A DNA stretch of 64,000 bases from Hydractinia symbiolongicarpus (lineage: Eukaryota; Cnidaria; Hydrozoa; Anthoathecata; Hydractiniidae). The first letter of the stretch is position 1, and every line of letters starts with the position of its first letter. The stretch spans positions 4,526,001-4,590,000 of the forward strand of contig NC_079882.1 in the NCBI RefSeq assembly GCF_029227915.1, written 5' to 3'. Shown in pieces: positions 22,569 to 33,806 of this stretch. The notes beneath the pieces were generated by a model. That model was given only the letters and a program-made list of their open reading frames with translations, was not told the origin of the DNA and ran no database searches. Both the position numbers and the translations under genes were made by a program.

Positions 22569-23512
22569 ATTTGGAACCTAAATAGATAAAACAGATTCAC
22601 AATAAATGCCTTGGAATAGTATAATTGGCACACAAGAATATATCAGAGGCAGGTAGTTAAAGGGGTTAAAACATTTTCATTTCCTGTGGGATGTCAAACA
22701 ATGACACTAGTGTGTTGTAAATGCATTTGTTTTGTAAATTTAAACAAATATATAGTAGAAGTAGATTTCCTCTCTTTTCAGCCTTATGTTTATCATATTA
22801 CTAAATTAACTATAACGTTACAATGTAATCATAATCTGAATCAGCCAACAAATATTTATTCTTTTTATCACATGGCATAAAATAATGAATTGTTTACCAT
22901 TTTCGGCACCGTACAATTTAACGGACCAATACCCAGTATTTTTGGCTCAGTTTAAATAACGGTGTAACTAACAGCAAGGTTTAAGGCCAAGCTTCATAGT
23001 CCACCAACCACAGTCAAAATCACACTCAAAGGTTAAAAAAGGAGCAAAAAGTCTTCTTTTAGTGCCTCGGCTGTTTGTTTCATTCGAAGAATCCTGTCAA
23101 CTTTTTCTAATTTTTTGTTTTTTATTTATTTGACGTATTTGGCTCAGCGCATTTCCACTGAATAAAAACAACTGAATGTTGTCTGGCCAGATAAGAAGAT
23201 AGAAATATCAAGATTTTTTGACCTGATCCCTTGCTAAGGAAAACCCATAACCCAACAAAGCAACTGAGTTATTCTAGGGGCTAATTAATTTGTTATCCAA
23301 GTTCTAGGTATTTATTTAATTTTAATGTATAAATCTTTAGTAGCAAAATAATATATCACATCAAGTAGAGTAGTGGTAAAGTCATTCCTCACTCTGTAGA
23401 TGATGTGGTAAAACTCTTTTTAGCTAGCTAACAATTCTTGTAATAGCATGTTGTGACATCAATCCTTACTAATGACATTCCAGACAGATGGATAGTTCTA
23501 ACCGATAGATAG
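22569..23512. other. PGP upstream region, copy A
   Basis: Matches 36532-37165 plus 41473-41782 of copy B. The intron acceptor just before the PGP start codon (TATTTAG, about 22578-22584) shows that an untranslated 5' exon must lie further upstream; I could not place it. Confidence 0.4.
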
Positions 23513-23544
23513 AAGGCGAAGATGAAACAGTTTGATCGATTACC

Positions 23545-24394
23545 ATGGAGCACGTGGGAACTTTGTTTTTTATACGATTCGTTATACAATTCAACCGAAA
23601 GGGGCATCTAAAATTTTTCGCTTGCGAACCTAGGGGACTCAGTCCCACGCTCCGCAACACTTTCTATACTAGTAGCGAGAAACTTTCTCATAATGATCAT
23701 TTGTTGCTGGTGCTTAAAAAGCTAAAACTAGGTCTATTAAACAAAGATTTAGCTTATCGTTTTGGCTTAATGGATCCCTATCATATCTAGAGAGACATGC
23801 CATTTAATAATATGGCCTGATAGAGAAGCATTGCAACGTCATTTGCCAAACAGTTTTTAAAAAAATTTTCAGAATTGTACATGCATAATTGACTGCACTG
23901 AAATTTTTGCTGAACGACCATATAACCTAAATGCACGTGCACAAACATGGTCCAACTACAAAAATACTTGCACAATGAAATATCTTATCGGAATAACACC
24001 AGCTGGCGCTGTTAGCTTTTTGTCACGTGGTTATGGTGGTCGAATTTCTGATAAGGAAATAACAACACAAAGTGGATTTCTTGATAAGTTGCAGCATGGT
24101 GATTGTATACTGGCTGATCGTGATTTTACGATAGCTCAAGATCTTGCTACTAGGGGTGCTTACTTGAAAATACCTAAATTTGCACGTGGGAAAGCACAAA
24201 TGAGTGCAAGTGATGTGGCGATATCCCGAAAAATTTCCAATGTTCGTATACATGTAGAACGTGTTATTGGAAGACTTCGAAAGTTTCGTATCCTGCAGTC
24301 AATTATTCCAATATCGCAAATTGACTTAATAGATTCTGTTATGTCAGTTATATGTGTGTTAGTAAACATTAACAAAAGGGTTGTTGCACAATAG
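23545..24394 (+). pseudogene. DDE_Tnp_4 (IS5/Harbinger-type) transposase, broken
   Basis: An N-terminal helical segment (LSHNDHLLLVLKKLKLGLLNKDLAYRFGL) resembles the HTH found before DDE_Tnp_4 domains. After several stops at about 23789-23880 the catalytic domain resumes: first aspartate in IIDCTE (codon at 23891), second in HGDCILADRDF, and a final VERVIGRLRKFRIL glutamate segment, ending at 24394. The block from about 23880 to 24394 is open, but the upstream part is not connected in frame. Non-autonomous in its present state. Confidence 0.75.
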
Positions 24395-24399
24395 GTTCT

Positions 24400-26510
24400 T
24401 TATTGTAATGTTTTTTTGTTTTTGCATGTTTCGCAAAACCATTTTCCAGAAGGTGCACGGGGTAAATTTACACAGCAATAATGATACCATTCTATTGCAC
24501 AATTTTTGCCATTGCATGCAATCATTGGTAGGAAGCTTGGTCTTTTGCAAATACAATACAGCTTTTCTGTCTTGTCACTTTCTTGATCCATGCTTCGTGT
24601 CACAATTTCTGGCAAAATTATTGTGAAAAAAACGTGCTCAATTTTTGATATTAATTTTTTACAAAATTCTGTGTCTTGAGGAACATTGGATAGTTTCTAA
24701 TTTTTATCACTCCACACAAAAAAGTAACCAAATTTTGTGTTTGTAACAATCATTTGCTGTTGGATTTGGAAATAATACTGATGATTTGTTTTCATGTTGC
24801 CATCCCAATCAGTAGGGAATGTTTTATCACACTCCACATCATCCAAACCTGAGCTGTATTTATAAGGACATTTTATTTCTAAAACGCCTAAGCCGTGACA
24901 TTTACACAAAACAAGAGCATCAGATGATGCTCCCATAAATGGGTATTCTTCTGACACATGTAAACCAGTTTCTTTAACAATAACGTTTTCATGGTTTTTT
25001 GTGAACACCTCAACAAATTTTTTTCTAGCAGCTGCTTCCTTGTCAATACCGTATTGTTGTGCTCTTACAGTTATATTTGTAGAATATTGCATGATTGATT
25101 CTGTAAATTTTTTTTTAGAATTTTCATTATTTAGGTTTAAACTGTATGCTCTTTTTGAGACAGATGCTGTGATTCTACCTGCTCTATGAATTTGCCATGC
25201 TGTTGACAAGCGCTGTTCTCTTATAACTTTCGTTAAATTTTTGTACTGACTGTCACAGTAGCCATTTTTGTATTCGTAATAAAACTCTCTGCACTCCGAT
25301 TGAATTTCTTCAGGATTATTATTAATTAATTGTGGCTCAAAAAGGCTTGTCAAAGGTTCAGGAATGCTATTTAATTCGGTTTCGTCAGCAGTGTCAGTTT
25401 CACTATTGGTAACTGTAAAATCTTCTAGATCATTGTCGTATAGGCTAGTAAGAATTGCAGCATCTGGATTTACTGTATAAAGTTCTTTTAATTTTTGTTT
25501 ATGAAACTCATTATTTAAATGTGTGGGATCCCTGAAAGAAAAAGGCTTCTTCATTCTATCCGATACAACTTTTTATTCTTTGGGTACTGTTTGCTTCTGC
25601 TTTGGTCTGCTGAAGTCTATCTCAGTCATAAGAGCTGGTTCTGCGAATCGTCTAGAGCGTTTCCAAGCGCAAAGTTTACTTGTACATGCAATTTTGTTTA
25701 TTCCTAATAATGCACCGGCTTGCAGCTTAAATAATAGAGCCCCAACATGGCTGCATGCTGAACCAAGTCTATACAAAATGTAGTGTATTAGAGCTAGGTT
25801 GCCTAATAAGTTATATACACAATGTTTAATAACCTGCTTACCCGGCCATGCATGTGCAGTTTGCAGTAAGGACCCAGCCACCCTTCTTATGTAATGCAAC
25901 CCATACTTCATATAGTTTTTGTTTTTGGCCTTGTCTTTGACTTGGTAAAACCTTTAAAATGCAAGTAAAGCATTAAGGGGAGCAGTCATAAAAAATAAAA
26001 AGCTAACAATATAGCAAAGGCAAACAAACCTCTGTTTTAATGTAACAAAATTCGCTTTTTGCATCAATGTTATGATAGTAGACGTCTTGTACATGACCAC
26101 ATAAAAAAACGTTGTATGAATCCAATGATTTAAAAGCCTTCATCGACTCGTGAGTGATACCACTACTAGGACTTTTCACTAAGTACATATGGTATCTCCA
26201 AATGTTATATCTGGTAAATACTTTGGATTGTTTTGCTAGTCTTTTTTTAAGGTATAAGGATCTGGCAATACCTCATCATTGGCTAGGGTGAGCTTTTTAA
26301 TATACGAAGTTTTCTCATCTTTATCAAGCGAAAGAAAATAACTTGAATCTGACCACAAATTTCGGCGAAGGTATTTTTTGTAAGCCTTGGGAGATGTGAA
26401 TTTGGTGGCCTATGAATTAGAAAAGCTCTATACGTGCGCTGGCGCTCGCTGTTTTTTATCCTGCCAGCTTCCACAAGGTCCGAGAAAATGTAAACAAATG
26501 ACGTCACAAC
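24400..26510 (-). pseudogene. SWIM / YqaJ exonuclease / PHD-finger protein of the ISL2EU-like element, broken
   Basis: Read on the minus strand: an N-terminal piece (about 26003-26180; SPSSGITHESMKAFKSLDSY), then a SWIM-like segment (about 25573-25911; SACSHVGALLFKL, CTSKLCAWKR), then a YqaJ-type alkaline exonuclease domain in the open frame 24697-25554 (GASSDALV, VLEIKCPYKY, Q-rich HQYYFQIQQQM). A C-terminal C4HC3 PHD finger at 24400-24615 follows. The exonuclease and PHD parts are in the same frame, separated by one TAG at 24697-24699. The SWIM and exonuclease parts are out of frame or separated by stops. YqaJ nucleases resect double-stranded DNA ends; in these elements their role in transposition is not established. 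Confidence 0.7.
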
Positions 26511-28121
26511 GCAAGCCGTCTATACTCCAAAATCAAATAATTTGCTATGTTAAACACATTTTCTAGCTGGGATAACAAACTAAATACTGGCCAGCTAGTT
26601 AAAAGCCATGAAATGGTATGTTTGACATAATTGCCATAATTTCCCTATTACTTTTTTGGTAGCTGTATAGCTAAATTCAACGTAATTCAACTCGTGTAGC
26701 TACCGTCTGCTTCGCTTTGACCGCTGTTTGTTTACATCCGAATGCTGGATCAGCATTAAACTAAGCAGCCAATAAAATGCCTGCATTTATAAGAACAAAG
26801 TCATTATAACTCTCTACGGAGTAATAACTTCCCCATCCTCATTTCATGCTGAATCATTCAAACAAAATGGCGAGCCGAAGGTGATGCTTCACGAGGGAAT
26901 TGAAAAAAAGAAAACAACTTACATAAGCGTATTAATATATTATGTTTTAAATGATGCAGATATTCTTTAGTAATAAGTACATATTAGTTGATATAATAAA
27001 ACTTATTTTTTTACCGGACAGTCCCTTAGAAATAATGTAACCATATTATGTTAGGGCTGTTAGTACATCTTTTTTTGTAAGCATTATTTTCTGACCGTCA
27101 AAACTAACTACAATAGTATAAATATACTAAGACGCTGGGCAATATGCAAGCCTAATATGTAGAGCTTGCCACACTTTTTCTATAAGTATTTCACAGTTTC
27201 TTAAGGCGGATTGTGGTTTCTCTGAAAAAATTCAGTTTTACACATGCTGCAGCACCAACTGTATTTTGTTTATGTCTTAATAGCATCTGCAATTAATCAT
27301 TGGACACATGTAAAAACTTAAGATCTTGTCTATATTGCCACTTTTAAGGCTCTATTAAGTGTTTATATGTGAAAAAAAAATTTTGATAGCGTATTTGAAA
27401 TATTGTTTAAGATAAGTATATATGTATCCATGCTTAGATGTTCAAAATGCTAAGCATATTGAGGCTAAAGCCATTTACCCCATTTTTATTAAAAAGTGTG
27501 TACTGGAGTGACCACTGCCTGAAAGAACTGGAAAATTTGAAAAATTGATTTAGTCCCTGGAAACATGAAAAAAAAGTCCTTTAATCTTTGTTCTTTCTTC
27601 TGTTCTTCCTCCGTTTTTTTCTCCTGTTGAATGCTGCCTCTAATAATTAAATGTGAGTTTTTTAAGTACTGACTTATAATTGATTACATTGAACTCTTTA
27701 TTTTGTAACCTTTGTATACATTGCTACAACTCGAATCAGCTGTTAATTCAACTTGTTTGTAACGCAATTTTTGTAAACATTGTCCTTAAAAATCACTCAA
27801 TTTCTATTGAAGTTGTTTAAAAAAGTGTTGGGAAGTCCTGGAATTTTGTTCAGAAAAGTTACAAAGGTTTGGCTAAATGATCAAAATTTAATTTGGTCAG
27901 TTGATTTTACGAGATTTTTGAAGTCATCGTTTCCTTTCACCCTAACATCTCATTCATCTCCAGCTCTAGTCGCTTGTTTGAAGTTATAAATATTGAATGT
28001 CTTTTTATTTTACTGTTTTCTGTTTTCTCCAGTTCAGTGGAGCTTAATATTATTCTTTTATGGGTTTATATAAACTTTAGTTGTTATGAATAATATACTG
28101 ACTACATCTTGTGTTTTTCAG

Positions 28122-29207
28122 CAAGCCACAGAAACTCCTGCATCTGCAGCAAAACTGTCAGTTGCACATCAAGTAAAGAGCTCCTCGATGAATAATTTGT
28201 TGTCTTTGGATCATTCTGGACCAACCACACCAGATGTAAAACCGTCTGCAAGCAGTAATGATTTACTCAACTTCGGCGTAGTAAGTGTGTTGTTTATCAC
28301 ACGTGTGAATTTAGAGTAAATTCATCTAGCTATGGTGATATATCTAACTTCCAAGATATTTTTACCCTTTTTTTAGTTTTCTGATCCCGTTCCTACGCAT
28401 CAAGCACCAGATCCGTTTCAGATGAATGATCTGTCAAATAGTTTACGGCAAATTCAACGTACAAACGACCTATTTCAAAATAGTGAAGTCTATTTTCACA
28501 TAGATCCTCCTGTGGTAAGGAAAGGAAAATGATTCTGAAACTATTTTGACCTGAGGATTTACGTTCTGGGACGTTTCGAGAGATCCTCGCATCATCCGGC
28601 GATGCGAATTAGATGAAATAAAATAATACTATATAACGAATGTTTCATCTAAGTCGCATCACCCGATGATGAGGGGAGGATCTCTCGAAATGCCGCAGAA
28701 CATAAATCCTCAGGTCCACCACATGATAAACCATCATATAGAAAAAGAGAAATGATATTACTGCAGTATTGTTTTAGAAATAGAATAAATGATTGACACC
28801 ACCTGTAAACTGAAATACATATAGTGTTGTGGTGTGTTTTACCTTTATTGTTTTTCCTTTTCTAGATGCCGCCTCCTTACCAAATGGACAGGATGCATCT
28901 TAAAAATCAGCAACAAATAGTCTTAAATCAGCAAAGAGGTTATAACCCGCTAGCGTCCACTCGAGGTTTTAACCTACTTCAAGGTAATTACAATCAATTT
29001 AATTTTGGGAACAAGTTCACCCAGCAAGCTTACAACCCAAATATGTACGGTAATTTGATGAATCAGCAAATGGGAGGGTCTTTCCCAAGCAACACGCAAC
29101 AAAGTCATGTGGGTAACACGATGGGACAAAATGTAATGGGGAACATTACCCCTTGGTCAGCTAACCAAAACATGTCTGAAGGAATGGCGCAACAACAACA
29201 GTTATAG
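28122..29207 (+). pseudogene. SMAP 3' fragment in copy B
   Basis: Contains SMAP exon 6 (28122-28280, one codon shorter), the first part of exon 7 (28377 to about 28488) and a shortened exon 9 (28866-29207). Exon 8 and the end of exon 7 are deleted. Exon 9 ends early at TAG after QQQQL and has internal deletions. The ArfGAP domain is absent. No promoter was recognised, so this is a relic of the duplication. Confidence 0.88.
28548..28716. mobile_element. Long palindromic fold-back element (copy B)
   Basis: Two arms of about 70 bp are near-perfect inverted repeats, from GACCTGAGGATTTACGTTCT at 28548 to the complement ending at 28716. The central spacer is about 25 bp of AT-rich sequence. The outer 28-bp arm seen in copy A remains only on the right side here. 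It lies where SMAP intron 8 would be. Confidence 0.7.
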
Positions 29208-31417
29208 TAATGTGTCGATGAACTTTAATATGAATAGTGGAATGCAAAGTATGTATGTACATGCAATGAATAATCAACTGTATTATTAGCTAATTATAGG
29301 TTAATTTCGTTAAGGTTATAAATTATTGCGGACAGTAATAATTGTAGCATAGATATTCGCAGTTTTCGACTTCGCTAAGGATTTTACGACAAATTATTCT
29401 GTGAGGTCAGTGTCAATTTTCAGTTTTTTTGGGGGTTTGAGGATGTACTAAGGATTTTGTTACAATTTGAGATTTCAGTCAATTTGCGGTTTGTAACTGT
29501 TTTCGAACGCCTATTCGTGTTTAAAATATCTTTGCGTATCGAAATTAAAGGCACTTTTTGCATGAACTGACATAAATTATGTCAATTATGCGCAAACTGA
29601 CATAAATTATGTCACAATAATTCATATATTAATTTTTGTCCGCAATACTTTACAGCCTTTCAATGTTGATTTTACACAAGTTGTTTAGTGAAGTGAATTT
29701 CAAACCCATCCAAAGATAATTCTCTTTTCCTGCATATCATTTATTATTTTTAGATTTTAATCCCCCTATTATGTTTGCATTTTAACCTGATTTTTGTAGC
29801 ATTTTACTTCATTGTTATTTTTCATCGATAATCAATATTTTTTTTTGATCAAACGTTTTTGTTGTTAGCCTAAAGTGAACGTGTGAACAATTTTAGCGGG
29901 TTTATTGAGACAAACTTGAGAAGCACTAACATTGTTATATATTTCTTTAAATTTGTAAATTTCGATTGGTTGCAGGGAAATGAATGTTAAATTTCATAGA
30001 GCTTTTTTGTTTTGTTTTTATTATTCTCACAAATAAAACTATCTTTTTTACCGCACGCTGATTAACTTTAAGTGAATTTTTTTTGGTGTGAAATTAATTT
30101 AAAGATTGATTAAAATGGGATTTCTGTTTTTTTAAAAACAAACTTTTCAAAGTAGAGTCGAAAATTGCGACATTTCGTTATTTTTTCGCTTTTGTCAGAT
30201 CGCAAAATTTCCTTTTCAGATTCCTACATGACCGCGTAAACTGAAATTGAAAAATAATGCATTAACGCTTTTTCAACACAAAAAGAACTGTCTAGGGACG
30301 AGATTGACTTAGACCTATAGAAAAAATGTAGAAATTTGCGTCGACTGTTGTGAACTTTTTGTAAAAAAGGTTTTCACTGGAAATAGTAGGAAGTAAAAAA
30401 CTGGCGCAATTAATGGGTTCATCATCATCCCCCCCTGAGAAGGTAAGCGTTGTGAGTTCTTTCAGTAGTGGCAATATAGAATCGTCCTGGGGTGAATTAA
30501 CGTGTAAACGGCCCTTTAGTTTTAAATTTAAATCCAGGTAAGATATATCCCGCATTTCAAATTCAATCAAACTCCAAAATCACTAGCTTTTGTCAAAATC
30601 GTATGCCAACCGTATTGTCAAAAAAAAGGACCCGCGAACCCTATATTTTTCATCCATCCAACTCCTCCAATTTTAAGATATTTTTAGTTTGGTTATCAGT
30701 CTGTATTTTGGGTATTCTAAATGGTTGCGCACAGCTTTCTTCCAAACCTTCAGTATGCACGATTTTTCTTTTATAATTATTATTATTTTTCCGAATATTT
30801 ATACAGGATATAGACACTTCAGTGTTGGTAACACTGTTATCAACGTGAGTCCTGTGTTTTACATATATACCTTAGGTATACACCGGGATTACCTACTCAA
30901 TTTCCCATCACATGCCATGGGTTGACCTGTAGTTGTGGTGAAGACACTCGCTAAACACTCCCGCGCTGTGGACCGAACCCCGGACCTTGTGATTGCGATG
31001 CTAATTCCATAACCACAAGCCCACACGCCACAATAATATGCTTTAAGAATATAAGACAGGGATCACAAGTTTAGAACAATAGAGAATTAGGAGTAATGAC
31101 CAGCCTGAACCAACCTCGAAAATTAATTTTGGGGTTTAACTTAAAAGAGGACGAGGACGAGAATGCATAGTTTGCACCAATTAAAGTTCAAGAATAACGA
31201 TCCTAAAATCTTAACCACTTATCAACAAATTTGGAGAAAAATCCCGCAAAAATTTCTATCTTTAAGGTTTATACAAATTTCAAATAGGTTTTTAAATGTT
31301 TGTATCATTTAAGCAGCAGGTCGAGATTTGATCCAATTCGCGTTAGCGTTGCTATTTTGTAACCACTTAATTTCCGGGGTAACATAATACGACATTAATG
31401 TCTAGTTCACATTTTCC
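29208..31417 (+). other. Copy B of SMAP 3'UTR and spacer, with tRNA-like SINE
   Basis: Matches 14910-17044. The family 1 tRNA-derived SINE recurs at about 30805-31033 on the minus strand. No gene of its own. Confidence 0.6.
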
Positions 31418-32403
31418 CTAATTATAATTATAATGGTATCTTATATTTACATCAGTCATAGTTTTTAAGAAACTAATTGATTTTTCAATTGAAATAATTC
31501 CTTGTGGCTGGTATGGATAGGGTAATTTACCGAACGGATTTTCATTGACAATGGCACCAGTTTTACTTATTAAAATGTCCACGATGGCCTTCTGGTCAGA
31601 CGGGGCGACATGCATACAGCCATGACTATTTAGCATTGGTTCCCCTTCATGCCAGCCATCCCACTGGCCAGTGTGCAATAAAATCCCAGTTCTATAGTTA
31701 CTCAGAAAAGTATCACGTCCATCTATACCAGTGTAGTTGTCTTTTCCAATTGCTGAATTCCCTTTTATCCCTTTCACGACGCACAAAACTGGGTATGGTC
31801 CAAACGACTTTACCAACTTTTTAGGTTCCTTTGAATTCAAATCAAATGTTTTTAATCCTGTCAGTGTACTGCCATTCGTTGTCAGTTGGTTCAACTCGTT
31901 TCCTTTTGTTCCTGTCCCACCGCGAGTGCGAATGGTGAATTTGTATAAAACATCCCCGTTCCCTGCGTACAATGTGGCAGTTGTTTCGATATTTCGATCC
32001 CGGTGGATAGATACATGCAGTTTATACTTGCACCAATCAGGAATCGTCCCATCGTTCTTGTACTGATCATGCATCAACAATTCGATGATTTTTTCTCCAC
32101 TTGAAGGATTCAAAACTCCATCAACAGGTGTCAAATCAACGGATTTTTGAAAATACCTTAACGCATCTTCCGTACTTTTCTCAAACTCTCCGTTCGCGGT
32201 AAGATTTATGCCAGGGTATCTTCTTAAAAGATTTTGCAGTATAACCACGTCCTTTCCTTCAGTTGCTGGATCAGTGAGCTTTAGAGTTCTTTTGAAGGGC
32301 AATGCTTTCGTCCAGTCGTCACCCACGATAGATGTTGATCAATTTTAAATATAAACTGAAATAAAAATAAGGAAACGATCAACGCAACTTCATTGTGCTC
32401 CAT
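31418..32403 (-). pseudogene. L,D-transpeptidase (YkuD), copy B, frameshifted
   Basis: Copy of 17045-17977. The signal peptide starts at ATG 32401-32403, but a one-base deletion near 32331 puts it out of frame with the mature domain. The internal ATG that precedes GDDW in copy A is GTG here. A second one-base deletion near the 3' end replaces the normal stop and adds about 20 residues. The peptidoglycan-binding and YkuD domains, including SHGC, are otherwise intact. A secreted enzyme cannot be made from this copy as it stands. Confidence 0.82.
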
Positions 32404-33806
32404 ATATGCGTCCAACAATCTTAATATTAAAATTGAAATACATATATAAACATATATCAGATTGTCAATACTCTCCTGCTTTTCCACTATGTAGTTTCAG
32501 TCTATGCAATTAGCGTCTCAGGTTGCCCTCCATCGCAGCTGATTTTACTAAATGATAACACATGATGCTGCTAAAAAAAATAAATCTCTACCGCAAAGGT
32601 TTTTTATACTTTCAAAAAATTTGAATAGCTCAATAAATAAATTTAAGAAATTTCAAGGACCCACCCATGTGTATTCGAAAACAATCAACGACTACACTCT
32701 ATTTGAGAAAACAGTTCCATTTTAATGCTGACTGCTGATCTCTTTATACTTGCTTTGAACTTTAACGACTAACATATTACTCTCGTTTCATATCACCTTG
32801 CTATAACTGTGCTTCTATTGCGACATCGTGTCATACCATTACCAACTTTTTAGCCAAACATAATAAGGATGCCTGCAGAGTTAGTTTACTTATTAAAATA
32901 CTGGGCACAAGTTTACACTTTCAGATTTTTATAAATACCTTGCATAGTGCAAAAACAAATCCTGTTTATACAAGTCATGGTTTTTCTCAGAATATTTAAA
33001 AATTATGATAAACATATTAAAATAAATAAGTTGTTTATATTTAATATTTCTTTGGCAATATTATTTTGTTAAAGGCTAGATTGCTAAGCAACTAATTTCT
33101 AAATATGACTTACACGCATTATACTCGCCCGTCATGATCAGAGGTCTGTTTGGGGTGAAGCATTCTCTATTGAGAATGAAATACGGATGTGCAATGATAA
33201 ATATTCACCTATGTACTATTATCGCTACTTTTTTGTCAGCTTACCGCATATACTCAAACGGGCGCATCCCTTCATTAAGCGCTCCTGTTTTTAAACGGGA
33301 GAACTGGTGGACAATATAGTCAGAGATAGAACGCTCATCATGATTAAAAAAACGATAATAATACAACGAAATTAGTAGTAGTACCATTTGTATTTTGTAC
33401 ATACATGCGATATGAATGTATAATTCGAAAACATTTAAAACAATTTAGTCACCGTGAAATTTTTTTTTTACACTTTCTTTCCCTAATTCGAACTCTTTAT
33501 TTCATAAACAAAATTTCAAGTCCCCACAGAAGAATTGCTCTTTTTAAACTGGCCATTATAACAGCATCAAATTTTGGATTATTCTCTTGGCTTTATCAAT
33601 AAGTTCCAGGAATAAGACTTTAAGAATCAAGATCGGCTCCACCTAGAACGACCTCCCCTTGCTTGTAATAAGAGCATAAATAAAAAAGATAAAAATTCGT
33701 AGTCAAGTCTAAAAAGTTTTTTGAAAAAAGACTGGTAAATAAATATCCTCTTCCAAGTCCTCTAAGTATGGCATTTTGTAGGGCATCTTTTTGTCTTCCA
33801 CGATAA
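32404..33806. other. Spacer between YkuD copy B and PGP
   Basis: Matches copy A 17978-19760 apart from the 640-bp insertion. A TTTATT (minus-strand AATAAA) near 33498-33503 could serve as the PGP polyadenylation signal. Nothing else is seen. Confidence 0.4.

Larger units (their letters stand above)
12345..23512 (+). repeat. Segmental duplication, copy A
   Basis: Matches 27028-41782 in the same orientation. It covers SMAP intron 5 to 3'UTR, the YkuD gene and the PGP gene. By eye the copies are very similar but differ by point changes and several indels. Copy A has a 640-bp insertion at 18665-19304, lacks the last two PGP exons (replaced at about 19762-20430), and lacks the 4.3-kb block found in copy B. 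The shared sequence ends at CCGATAGATAG, after which copies A and B diverge. Confidence 0.88.
23513..27027. mobile_element. Degenerate ISL2EU-like DNA transposon between the duplication copies
   Basis: Between the two duplication units lies 3.5 kb unrelated to either. It encodes an IS5/Harbinger-type DDE_Tnp_4 transposase (+) and, convergently, a SWIM/YqaJ-exonuclease/PHD protein (-). Pairing this transposase type with a YqaJ exonuclease is, from memory, the hallmark of ISL2EU elements. Both genes carry stops and frameshifts. I could not find terminal inverted repeats at the junctions, so the true ends may lie inside this interval. From about 26510 to 27027 nothing is recognised. Confidence 0.65.

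Noticed and set aside
23545-24394. Calling the IS5-like transposase a plain Harbinger element
   Set aside because: The partner gene is a SWIM/YqaJ/PHD protein rather than the MYB-like protein of Harbinger; ISL2EU fits better, though from memory only.
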